From: Petrosia ficiformis
Taxonomy: Eukaryota; Porifera; Demospongiae; Haplosclerida; Petrosiidae
Direction of reading: 5' to 3'
Assembly (NCBI GenBank): GCA_947044365.1
Contig: OX345636.1
Span: 60,267,537 to 60,331,536, forward strand
DNA: 64,000 nucleotides
The first letter of the stretch is position 1. Each line of letters opens with the position of its first letter. A model generated the notes under the pieces. It saw only the letters and a list, made by a program, of their open reading frames with translations. It was not told the DNA's origin and made no database searches. Shown piece by piece: positions 20,971 through 32,539 of this stretch. The position numbers and the translations under genes are program-made.

Positions 20971-23600
20971 ATAAGTTAGGATACTGTATAATTATTAATT
21001 ATTGTGCTGAACAGCAAAAGATTTACCTGTTTAGTATGATCAAGTATTAAAATTAATCAACAATCAAGATTAAGATGCATGACACAGATAATTAAAGGGT
21101 AAATGACAGCATTAATGCATGTGTGTTTTCCTACATTCCTGTTGCCAGTGTATGATACTTGTACTTTACTGCTATATAATGCCTCCTTTTAGCTATAGCT
21201 ATAGGTTATCATTATATATTTTGTCTAAAGGACATAATTATGTCGTATATTTTGCTATCTCTACATACTTTTTGAAAATGCAAATTTCCACTTGAAGGAG
21301 TCAATAGATGTTATGGTAAAAACTGGAAATTCCTTTATCATGAAAAGTGATCTTTTCTAACTAGATGATCTTAGAACATCTACCCTATGAAATACTGCAT
21401 AATATATCATGGACACAACAGGAGACTCATTTTTTAAAATAAAATTATGTAATGGATGTTGTTTATGTGTGTACATAAGGATGTTGTTTTATGTGTATAT
21501 AATAAGGGATTGTGTTCATGTGTATGCATAAGGTGTTGTTTAAGTGTTTACATAAAGGATGGTTTATGTGTATAATAATACATATAATTATAGGTCACAA
21601 CTGACCATCCCTTCACATGTGTTGTAAATATACATATACATGGTATATTAGGTGTATATTATAACTGGGTGATATTTCTCTGCCCACAAATGGAAAAAGT
21701 GAAAACAATACAATGAAATGGTGGTGAAGGTTGTTTGTTTGCTCTCTGTGCAAGCTTTTAATTAAATGATTGCATCTGGACAATCGACATCATTACCAAA
21801 TTCAATGAATATTTGCTTGACAAGCAACACTCAATTGTGGTACAAGTGAGTGGAGTGAATCAAGTGACAATCACCTGATTGTGACGTTGCAGTACAAGGA
21901 ATGTTAACTAAAATCAACATACTATTTTTTGCCATGGGGCTTGGCAGTCTGGTGATGAGACTAAGCAAATAATCACTTTAATAGTAGGCCACCTCGTATA
22001 TGTATTGAATTTTGGTGCTTAAAATGACCAGTCTTAGAATATTAATTTCATACCCAGCCACACTCCCATATGAGAGTATCTGTGTATTAATTAACACATT
22101 AAGTTAGTCACTAGATGATAAACTGGTCACATTATTATAATTACAACTTGAAGTTATATCAATAAACTCAAACAATTCATTCAAAAATCAAAATTCTTTG
22201 TACTTTTCTTTTGCGTGATTGGGTTAAAGGGCTGACCTTTGTACTAACTAGAAACTTGAAGCACATTCATTGATGCACTTCCTGAATTATCAAATTTCCA
22301 TACATAATGTTCCACAGGCTAAATTATCACTGAAATTGGTTCTGGAATGCTGGCTTTTGATAATCAATTGTGGATGGAGTTCGACCCTCCATCTCAACTG
22401 TCCTGAAGTTCAAACCTTTGGAACTCAATCATGCATCTAGAAGTATCCACACAAACAAAATTATAAATCAAATTATTAAAAAAACATTAATTACTATAAT
22501 TCTTAATATAATTCTTGAGATTCTTTTTGTTTATTGTGTGGATGTGTTTGGGACAATAATTGTAAAATATAAGGAGTTAGTTCATTCACCTGTAAAAAGA
22601 AATGTATCACATTATAATATTATGTGTATGGAATTATAATACTAATTCCATTTTATATAATATGACAAGGTTCAAAATGGTGATGATCGATATTTATATT
22701 GTATCACATATACTGTACAATATTGGCTTCTGGGTATATTGATACACTGATTGGGCAGTTTAGTAAACTAGGTTTCACACAAACAGACAGACAGACAGAA
22801 CATCAGATTACAGTAACCCTTCGTTCCACCTTTGTGGGCAAGAGTTAACAAGATATATAATTTTTATAAAGAGGAAAGATTGATTACTTTGTTGTGTTAT
22901 TAATAAGTCCACCATTGCTGAACCAAAGAAGTTTCTCATGTTATAAACCCAATATAAATCATTCCAATAATAGTTAATAGTTATCTGTTTTCCACTCTTT
23001 TAAGATAATGTATGTTAGCTATTACATGTACTTTCTACAAGCTGCTGTTTATTCAAGTTCATGTTGTCTTATGAAATGCCCCACCCATAAATTAATGATT
23101 TCAACCATTGCTTAGCCTAGCCTTGTGCCAAACTATTGTCACTTTATAAGTACATAAAATTAATACATGATAACACTCACTGATAATCTTCTTTCTGGTA
23201 AATATACATCATCTTCTGTGAGAGGAAGAAATTATAATAGATGTTCATAATGTAACATGATGTATATACCTTCTTGAGTCTTCATACTTTTCAACACACT
23301 AACAAAATCCAATACACTATAATATAAAAGACATTCTTTAAAGAAGTACACACATTGCAGACACAACATGTGTGCATGAGGAGGTATGTTATAACTGTTT
23401 CGTACCATGGAAATTGGGCAATATGAAATTAATTTTTGTGATTATTGCCTAAACGTGACTTGCAATTATTGTAATATTGTAACTACTCATTGATACTGTC
23501 TATGATAACAAAAATAGGTTCATTTTTTAAAAGATGACTATTCCGATCCATGTTTAGATAGCATACAGCTGAAGATTCAGTGTTATACATGTAGTATTTT
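20971..23600. other. Intergenic region without a recognisable gene
   Basis: AT-rich DNA. A degenerate repeat of about 40 bp (GATGTTGTTTATGTGTG type) lies at 21450-21590 and a short CAGA run at 22785-22798. The frame at 22370-22639 has no exon-like flanks or domain. I see no promoter or RNA gene. Confidence 0.6.
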
Positions 23601-23618
23601 TCAATGTTGTTGGAGCAG

Positions 23619-23962
23619 ACCAATCAATCTTCCATAACTATCAAGAACACCTGTCACCGTTCTTTAAAAGTAACTGTAGCGAACTTCGTATCAGAGACAT
23701 TCATATTCTTGAATATTCTCACCATCACATCAATGAAGTTTGGGGTAAATACTCCTTTTCCGAAATGGAAGAATGGACAAAGTTTTCTTTCCAGAAACCT
23801 AGATCTTCTATCTCCCTTCCAACTGTTCCTGCATACACATCTTTATTACCTATTAAAAAAACTAAACTAGATGACTTAAAGCGGATTATTCACAAATATG
23901 TTCCAACGCAGCATCATCCTTTCTATGATGCACTCACTTCCTCTGTGACTGATGATGATTAA
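23619..23962 (+). CDS. Terminal exon of an unrecognised protein
   Basis: The frame is open from after a TGA near 23575 to the TAA at 23960-23962. With the likely acceptor GTTGTTGGAGCAG the exon encodes DQSIFHNYQEHLSPFFKSNC, HHHINEVWGKYSFSEMEEW and ends IHKYVPTQHHPFYDALTSS with an acidic tail. The C-terminal pattern (basic helix, VPxxxHxFYxxL) resembles the ends of some transposon-encoded proteins; I infer possible transposon origin. No upstream exon was found in the preceding 2.5 kb. Confidence 0.45.
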
Positions 23963-24375
23963 CCATGATAAATATTGTGCATGCATGTCTACTATTATTA
24001 GTGTATCTTATTTTAACTATGTTTATTATGTATGGATGATAAATAACAATGAAATCAATCTTCACTCTAATAAATTCAGTGGTGAACTTTAAAGCTGTTT
24101 TTCTCAAAATCATAAAAATTGGACTTACCTGGTTATTCCACTGGACCCTTCAATTATAATATCTATTATTTAATACAATATATGTGATATGATTATTACA
24201 ATGTATGTGGATATATTAAATGTAGAATGCTATCTTGATGCAGTCAGTGCCAACATTTCTCATAATGGCACTGCAGTCATGCAGTGGCAACATGTGAGAT
24301 GAGGCACTGTGGTTATACCACATGCTATATGTTAGCATTGCTGGCCTTTTGATATTAAGCACTACATGCTACATA

Positions 24376-27300
24376 TCAAGTATTTGTAACGAATGAATAG
24401 TCATTAAGTTCCTTAAATAAATTATTTATGCAATTAAATTCATACTTGAAGGTATCTGGTAATAGTTCCCAAATTTGATGAGTTTGAAGAACATCTCCTT
24501 TTGAAAAATGAATCAGAGCTCGATGGAATAAAGCACATTGAAGAGGAGGAGATATCTGATAAAGATAAGAATATTAATCAAACATGTACATGTACATGAG
24601 AGCTTGTGGATTATTTTTTAGATGTTCTTGTAGAACTTTAGGAATATATTGCATCTAGAACTATTAGTTCCAGTTTATACGTAAATCTACAAGCAGCTTT
24701 CTTTTTGGAGGCCTGTAGAGCTTGAGTGCGCATTCCTTATTATGCGCCTCGCCATTATTTAACAGAGTCCTAAGGAATGACACCACTTCGCTACATATAC
24801 AATGCATAGTCACGTATGTGACACAAACATAAATATTCATTAAACCCCATGGAAAGCAGTTATAGGGATGGCCCTGTAGCCCATAAAATCAAATTATGAA
24901 TACCTGAGAGAAGACTTGTTTCATCATATGAATATCGTCATCCCACAACTCATTATCCAATAGGATAGTCAATGCTTGTAGTTCAACATTAGGATAATCA
25001 CTATGTGTATGGAATATAATTATAAATGTATAATATACATGAATGTACATGTACATTCAACATTAGGATAATCACTGTGTGTATGGAATATAATTATAAA
25101 TGTATAATATAAATGAATGTACATGTACATTCAACATTAGGATAATCACTATGTGTATGGAATATAATTATAAATGTATAATATACATGAATGTACATGT
25201 ACATTCAACATTAGGATAATCACTATGTGACTGTATGGAATATAATTATAAATGTATAATATAAATGAATGTACATGTACATTCAACATTAGGATAATCA
25301 CTATGTGTATGGTATATAATTATAAATGTATAATATACATGAATGTACATGTACATTCAACATTAGGATAATCACTATGTGTATGGTAATAACAATACTT
25401 ATACATGAATGTACATGTTTTAGTCAATGAGAATAGGCACATACATGTACATGAATACATGTACATGTGAATTTCAACAATAGCTTCAGATGCCAACTAA
25501 TGATAATTATTATTTCAAATGAAAAGAGGCTATACTTCAGTCCAATTCAACATTTTCATGGTGGTGGTAGTAGTTACATTTTTGAGAGTTAAAACACAAT
25601 ATGGCAATAGTAAGTACTACTGTAAAGTACTGTTACTGTTATAATAGTACCACTAATACAGTGAATTCATATAGTGTATACTACATGTATAGTACTATGT
25701 ATAGTACATGTATAGTACATGTATAGTACATGTATAGTACATGTATAGTACATGTACATGTGCATGTAGTGTAATACCGTATACATGTACGTGGAAATAT
25801 TAACAGTAGTAAATATTGACAGTTTGCTATTCACAGAGTATTGATGAATTAAAGTTTGACAATTAACTAACCCTGTTGATACCTATAAACGTCAGGATCA
25901 ATTAACGTGTAACTCCTACAGAAGACGTCATGTATATCAACAGTTAAATTTTTGAAGTCCTTTGATATTTTTCAATTATACAGGAGAGAACATGTATTTA
26001 AATTTACTTTAAGCTATTCCAAAAATTGAAGCTATATGAGTAACCTAATCCAAATTGTAAGAGATCGAATTGACAAAGATGCTAAGTGTGGGTGCTAGCA
26101 CTGACCACGGCACTTTCAAAAACTTGGCTTGCTGCTTTCCTTTGACTAACAAAGCATGATTTTGGTACCTACATGTACATGTATGACTTTCTTAGAAGGT
26201 CCTCTGTCTAAGCAAGTAGGTTAAAAGTCTGTGTTTTGCAACACAGACTTTTAACCTACTTGAGTGGATAATAAAGGAAATCCCCACAAATGACAAATAC
26301 AAGATGCTAAGAGTTTTCCATTATCAAAATAATGACCAGGTGTAGTCTAACATAGACCAAGAAAATACATTACATATTCATTATACACTTTACATGTACA
26401 TATACATGTACATGTAAAGTGTATGTAATGCATTATTATTTTACTGTACATGTATAATGTGTACATACCTCATCAGCATTGGTTGTTATTGGAAACAGAC
26501 TATCAACAAACATCTGAGCATGATCAGTGATACGCTTGCACTATATAAAGAATATTAATCACATCATAATTATAATTATTTACTAGTAATACAACACATG
26601 TATATAAAAATACATCATACATGTACATGTACATGTATACATGTACATGTACATGTATATTATGTGTTGTATCAACTTGCATACATACAACATGTATTAC
26701 ATACATGTACATTTATACCAGATCTTATAATACACATGAAAATTCATGTGCCTAGTATGCTAACAATAGGTGTAGAAATAATAAACAAACAAACAAAATA
26801 AACAAGCAGCCATAATGGCTTAGGAAATTCATAAAACACACCACAAAGGGTTGCTACATGTAGTTTTATTATTATACATATACATGGGTTAATTACATGT
26901 ACTGTACATGTACATGTACATGTGTTTCACAGATTAAACATTGTGTAAAGGAACAGCTCTTCTAAAGTCTGTTCGTATTCATGATGACCTTAAAATTATG
27001 AAAGCACAAAAGTGCTGAATCCTCGGTGCTGTTACATGTGTACGTAACTCAGACACAACTTCTCTTTCATTTTTTCTAATAACCCTCATCTCTGTTTTCT
27101 TACTTAACTTTTGCAGTGAAACAGGCTTACTATGTTTTATTGCAAAAGTATATCCACAACTACAGGCCCATAATCTAATGTGCAACTTAGTATGACACTG
27201 TGGACACTTTTTATATGGAGCCATGATAAAAAAGAGGTACAACTGTTAAAACAAAAACAACTACAAAAAAAACTCACTATTAAACCAAGACCACAACACT

Positions 27301-30300
27301 GGCAGTACATCACCTACCACGTGGTCCAAAGGCAGGAACCTCTGCCGACCTCATATATAATTAATTAATTATTTTGGCTGACTTGGCAATTTTATATCTC
27401 CAAACTTGGGGGTGGAATTCTTGTTATACAGCTCGTGCAAAATTAGTACACCTACAAGCAACGTCTTGTATGTGTACTCCTATATAAAAACACCTTTTTG
27501 AATTGAAAAAGACCCTCCAGGTTAGCCTAAGTATAAATAACGCCATATCTTTCGAACCAAGAATTTTCATAAAATTTCGCACAGTTGTTAGAAAGAGTGT
27601 GGAATTTAGGTCATGTTGATACTCTAATTTCGATCTCTAGACAAACGACTTTGCTTATTTCGTAGTAACACACAGACAGACAAACAGACACAACAGACTA
27701 CCGTAATCCTTCGCTGTGGATGTGCACCGAGGATTAATAATGTACATGTATATACATGTAGTATAGTGTATAGTTTAATGTCATAAGGTTAATGACTAAC
27801 CATCTCTCCATATTAATTGATAAATGGTTCCATCATTCAGTAAAACACAAGAAGTGTTTTGAAATAGGATGAACACAAAGAGATACTATATATCTGGAGT
27901 CACATTGCTGGAAGAAAAGATGAATAGATAGAATTGAATATCCCACATCTGTATATTGTATGTAGTGCTGAGATAATAATACAAACACTATTACTAGTCT
28001 ATTAAACATGTATATGCACATGTACATGTATACATGTATATGTACATGTAGTGCTGAGATAATAATACAAACACTATTACTAGTCTATTATACATGTATA
28101 TACACATGTACATGTATACATGTATATGTACATGTAGTGCTGAGATAATAATACAAACACTATTACTAGTCTATTATACATGTATATACACATGTACATG
28201 TGTACATGTATATGTACATGTAGTGCTGAGATAACAATACAAACACTATTACTAGTCTATTATACATGTACATGTCAATTAACGGGTGTGTTACATAGAA
28301 ACTTGAGCTATTCTAGGTACAATATATGACTAAAGTACTACAAGATCCTCTACAAAGTAAGAAAAGTAGATAATCAAAATAATAACTACATGTGTGTATA
28401 ATAGGATGTTGTGCTTCAGACATGATAAAGTCACCCATGATTAATAAATGTTGGACACCACAAACCAATTATATATTTTTCTCAATATATCTTGTTTTTT
28501 CCTATAATCATGTTTAACCATTTTCATAGATTCCATAAGTAAATATAAACATTTTCTATATATTACATTATGTTAAATGTATTGCTCTAGTGTGAATCTG
28601 GTTAAATACATGTACATGTATACATGTAAATACTTACCTTACTCCATTGCCATGCTGTTCTTCTACACAGGACTTTAAAGTTTTTGATACCACACAAATC
28701 ATTATCACATTATCTGTCTTGGAAATTATAAATGTAACTCTATAGTTACTGTAATAATTAATATCTAATCATTAATAATTAATTAATAACTGATTAATAA
28801 CTAATTAATAACTAATATAGCTGCACAAATTCTGTATATAAAAATAATTGATAACTATTGTACATGTATATTGATAAGTACACCAAATATTGAACTAATT
28901 TAGTGCAGAAATGAATTATATATTAATTGTACTATTATAATAAATTATAAAAAGAATAATAAAAAACATTTTAAAAAATGAAAGAGTATGTAGGGATATA
29001 TATCAAAACCGAAAAAGCACAGGAACAAGATGGCTTAGGCAACAAAATGAAATACCACTTCCACATAACAACCGTACATAAGTATCACTTCTTTGTGTTT
29101 TGCCTTTACTCTAGCTATATATACTTATGTAGATAAGATGTTTTGTGTTTTGCCTTTACTCTAGCTATATATACTTATGTAGAGTTGTTATGTGGAAGTG
29201 GTATTTCAAGGGTACTGCACTGTGGAGTGCCTTCATTCATTATTTTAATAATTACTTGAAGTTGAATCATTTTCTGATTTTGTTAATTAATAGACAGCTG
29301 CAATATCAATGGAGGGACCAACAATTATGGACAGTACATATACATGTAGGAGCTTATATGGCATTTTGACTTGTACAGCAGAAGAGTGGTGCTACTTATC
29401 ACTCAGTGGTAACTATAACAACACCTACACAAATCATTATCTTTAAAAATTTTATTTTTAAGAATCCACATGCATTCCCAGAAATTCATTCAAGAATTTG
29501 TTTTGTTTGCTGAGAGGAGACATTTTATGGATATAATAGTAAACAGATGTCCACAAAAATGTTTGAAAAATAGCTACCCTGAGAATGAATGTGGCGAGTT
29601 TTGGCAGCTATACACTTATCTTTCACACTCAATAAAAGAAGCAGACTAAATTAAGTATCCAACTATCACTACACTGACATGACTAATTTCATTTACTTCC
29701 TATATAAACTGTCTGGACAGCAAGTGATCAAAATTATTATATGTCCAATCATACTCCAATGACTGATTATCTCATAAGATAATAACATTTTCAAGCCATC
29801 CCTCAGAAAGAAAGACACTCCATAATGATGCCACTTTCAACAGGACACAATCCACATTATGGATGTTTAGATGTACATGCACATATAATTATGTAACTTA
29901 CTTTAATAAAATCTGTGCTATTCTTCCAATACAACATAAGATTTTGAGGAGCAGTGGTTCCTGTACTGGGTATCATCCACACACCTGAATCCACAGTGAA
30001 GAATTGGAATAAAGGACAATTTGAAATCAGAGAGGTGTGGTTGGATAAGAGAAATTTGCCATTTTCTGAAACCATCATAAGGAATTTAATTAAAACAACA
30101 TACATATATATACATGTATATGTACAAGTAATTATATACAATGTACATGTACATGTATAATAATATTATATATATCAGTTGATTATAATGAAATCATTAA
30201 ATAAATTCTGTTCACATTCATGATGACATCATTAGACATTATATTGTAATAATAATCATTATAGTGTATAGTGTAATGTCATAAGATTAATACATGATTA

Positions 30301-32319
30301 TTCTGTAACTCAATAATAAAGTAATAGATTGAAATTTGACATACATTACATAATAAAAAATGGGAATGATTTTTATATGAAAATAGTGCAGATCAAACGA
30401 TTGTTGGCCATTCTAAACTAAAGTTATCATCATTTTTATGAGGGCATGTTGAATGTGAAAGTGAAACTTTGTCTGTTCATATTGACATGACCTCGATATT
30501 AGGATTTGATGACTTCATAATAATTTATTAAAGTCATAATTATTATACAGAATAGTTTAATGACCTCGATATTAAGATATGATGACTTCATAATTATTCA
30601 TAAGGTTAATACATGTATGCTTTGGATGTGTCATATACGATGCTCATTAGGGGTGGGCGGTATATAGGTATTTAGTTGAAATTCTATATTGATTTAGAAA
30701 GGAGTGCTAGACATCAACATAAGATGCTAAATTTGTGTGTTGAGGAGTGTTTCTGTTGTTTAGTAGCATGAGTCAATAGATATAAGTGACTTCCCGTTGA
30801 GCTTATACTATAGTATGTTAAATATAGATCTACATGTAGTATTATAGAAGTTTGAATGAGTTGTTTGTGGTGATTCAGGCATTGCTTGATGCCTAAAAAT
30901 GTTCGTGGGAGTGACAAATCATAGCTTTGAATATTGTTTTCCAACCTTCGTCCAGCCCTAACATGTATACATATCTACATTGTATATGTAGATGTACATA
31001 CATACACATGTACATTATACATGTACAGCAAAAATCATGAGAAGTTTAAAATTCAAATATTACAAGTACAATTTGAATGCTACACAGCAATAGCCATGCA
31101 ATATTGTACACAAACCTTGATGTTGAAGTGTTTCAATACACACTGAATGACACCATTCATCAGTTCCATCTTCAATACAGTACATCAACTGACCATGTGC
31201 TGTTATCATAGCATTAACCACACCTCCTTGACCTCTGTTTAACTGAAGGATTTGAATGTTCTTCCATTGAAGTGACTCTGATGTGAACTTCATTATATGT
31301 ACAAGTCCATTAAACTCGATCTACACGTAATTAACAGATCACATGATCACTATGCCTTATACATGTACATGTACAAGACTACAAGACCAGTCAACTCTAT
31401 CTAATTAACTGATCACGTGATCAGATGCCTCATACATGAACACGTATGTACAAGTCCATTACAATCCTTCTAATTAACAGATCACATGATCAGTATTCAT
31501 GTATAAGTGTCTGGTGATTGTAATAAAATTCCGCGTCATTTCAAATAAAATATATTACAGAAAGATGGCGGGTGAGAATTTTACACACTAAGCATGTATA
31601 CAGAATTTCCCTCATTATTCTTAAATATGTATTTGCTTCCAGAAATACTATCCATGGATCTACACTTGTATCGTAATTAACATATGCCACAGTAAAGAGG
31701 GTGTGATCCACCAAACCACAGGCCTATAGACCAGTTACATATACCTCTATGGAAGATTAAGGTTTTTAAAAATATTAATTAAGATGCAAGCAGAGGTACA
31801 ATGGTTCAGTGGACCACACCCTTGTTGCTATGACATATATTAATATTATTATGGAACATAAACTACATTTACCAATCTTTTTGCTGGTCATGAATGAGGA
31901 AAAGTGATAAATATAAACTTACAATTGCAATATGAGTACTATCAATCATTAAGACAGCTATGATCTTGGATGCCACACCCAATGGATCACACACATTATC
32001 AGATACTGCATTCAGTGGAACTTGATCAAATATATATACTTCATGTTCATCTATTAAATGATTATCATAATTATATAATTATAATATTACATGTTATATA
32101 TCAACATACCATTTCTGAGTGATTTATATGTAATAATTACATGTCCTTGCAGTAGCCACACACCCTCTACCTGTCTGTGATTCTTCAACAACTCTCTGAG
32201 ATTCTAAATAAATGCACAAACAAAATTATACAATGTGTCAAATATTCAATTATTCTAACCTGAATACTTCTCAGTGATGGCCAGGCTTCAACGATTCTGT
32301 GAACCTCGAACAAACACAT
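24376..32319 (-). CDS. HPS6: BLOC-2 subunit HPS6 (partial, eleven exons)
   Basis: Coding exons, 5' to 3': 32260-32319 (first Met after a stop), 32110-32203, 31923-32050, 31116-31320, 29902-30065, 28643-28717, 27801-27907, 26469-26540, 25883-25959, 24904-25000, 24376-24555 (TGA). Phases agree through the first seven exons and again through the last four. N-terminal beta-propeller-type sequence contains GGVVNAMITAHGQLMYCIED, WCHSVCIETLQ and CPLFQFF...VWMIPSTGTT. These align in order with vertebrate HPS6, as do NELWDDDIHMMKQVF and SPPLQCALFHRALIHFSKGD near the C-terminus. HPS6 acts with HPS3 and HPS5 in BLOC-2, directing cargo to lysosome-related organelles. Two defects are visible: an extra base in the A4 run at 27842-27845 breaks exon 7, and the central part (some 300 residues in vertebrates) is missing between exons 7 and 8. 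Exon 7 leaves phase 1 while exon 8 needs phase 0. Identification is from memory of the family; no search was run. Confidence 0.75.
24640..24893 (-). mobile_element. MITE family A, diverged copy
   Basis: Contains GTAGAACTTTAGGAATATATT, TTTACGTAAATCTACAAGCAGC split forms, GGAAAGCAGTTATAGGGATGG. It lies in the HPS6 intron between exons 10 and 11. Confidence 0.65.
24983..25432. repeat. 74-bp minisatellite that repeats an HPS6 3' splice site
   Basis: The unit starts at 24983, 25058, 25132, 25206, 25284 and 25358 (period 74-78 bp). The first unit overlaps the 5' end of HPS6 exon 10 (minus strand), so each copy carries CACATAG/TGATTATCCTAATG, the acceptor and the first bases of the exon. The rest of the unit is AT-rich with TACATGTACATG. 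Confidence 0.85.
26095..26262 (+). repeat. Dispersed repeat ending in a perfect hairpin
   Basis: CTTGCTGCTTTCCT...AGAAGGTCCTCTGTCTA is shared with 39545-39665 and 41550-41690, and in reverse with 14655-14765. Here it ends with a 22-bp perfect inverted repeat (26214-26235 and 26240-26261) around the loop TTGC. Confidence 0.7.
27018..27735 (-). mobile_element. TIR element carrying a zinc-ribbon ORF
   Basis: Inverted repeats AATCCTCGGTGC (27018-27029) and GCACCGAGGATT (27724-27735) bound 718 bp. Inside, on the minus strand from ATG 27224, is an open frame MAPYKKCPQCHTKLHIRLWA...CSCGYTF, a CxxC...CxC zinc ribbon, followed by a basic helix; it reads a few codons past the left repeat. No transposase core is present. 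It lies in the HPS6 intron between exons 7 and 8, where the central coding part should be. Confidence 0.6.
27961..28270. repeat. 85-bp tandem repeat in HPS6 intron 6
   Basis: GTAGTGCTGAGATAATAATA recurs at 27962, 28048, 28134 and 28220. The rest of the unit is alternating TACATGTA-type sequence. Confidence 0.85.
28290..28505 (+). mobile_element. MITE family A, 3' half
   Basis: Contains GTAGATAATCAAAATAATAA, CATGATAAAGTCACCCATG, TGGACACCACAAACCAATTA and TTTCTCAATATATCTTG, the diverged right half of the family. Confidence 0.6.
29050..29208. mobile_element. Small foldback element
   Basis: GAAATACCACTTCCACATAA at the left pairs with TTATGTGGAAGTGGTATTTC at the right. A 47-bp piece (TTTTGTGTTTTGCCTTTACT...) is duplicated in tandem inside. 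Related ends occur at 45550-45595 and 56285-56345. Confidence 0.7.
31678..31850. mobile_element. Foldback element in HPS6 intron 3
   Basis: GAGGGTGTGATCCACCAAACC pairs imperfectly with GGTTCAGTGGACCACACCC; the outer arms ATATGCCAC and GTGCTATGACATAT-like sequences extend the pairing. No coding frame. Confidence 0.5.
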
Positions 32320-32324
32320 ATCTT

Positions 32325-32470
32325 GCAAAACGAGTAACGACTTTTAATGACACACCCACAAACAAACGGCACTGCACTCGCGGCCCGCTGCCAGTGCAGT
32401 TGCCACTTCCAGTACGCGTACTAAATTATAAAGCAGTGTGGCCGTGGCTAGGCTTGCGCGTATATAGGCT
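32325..32470 (-). promoter_or_regulatory. Probable HPS6 promoter
   Basis: Upstream of the HPS6 start, a 140-bp stretch is much richer in G+C and CpG than its surroundings (GCGGCCCGC, TACGCGTAC, TGCGCG). On the coding strand it has a TTTATAATTTA box and an ETS-like ACTGGAAGTGG. A stop codon in frame just upstream of ATG 32319 supports this as the true 5' end. Confidence 0.4.
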
Positions 32471-32504
32471 TATATATAATTATAATTATATAATAATATA
32501 ATAT

Positions 32505-32535
32505 AACTAGCTTAACTACCGCCTTCGGCGGTTTA
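32505..32535. repeat. Hairpin CTAGCTTAAC...GTTTAAGCTAG
   Basis: CTAGCTTAACTACCGCC pairs with GGCGGTTTAAGCTAG around TTC. A partial copy (GATAGTTTAAGCTAGGCAAG) is at 32848-32868. Confidence 0.6.
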
Positions 32536-32539
32536 AGCT

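Noticed and set aside
22370..22639. 89-residue plus-strand frame
   Set aside because: Low-complexity Ile/Leu-rich translation of AT-rich DNA without exon flanks.
22780..22855. Copy of the zinc-ribbon TIR element
   Set aside because: Only the short CAGACAGA...TACAGTAACCCTTCG stretch resembles 27660-27720; too little to claim an element.
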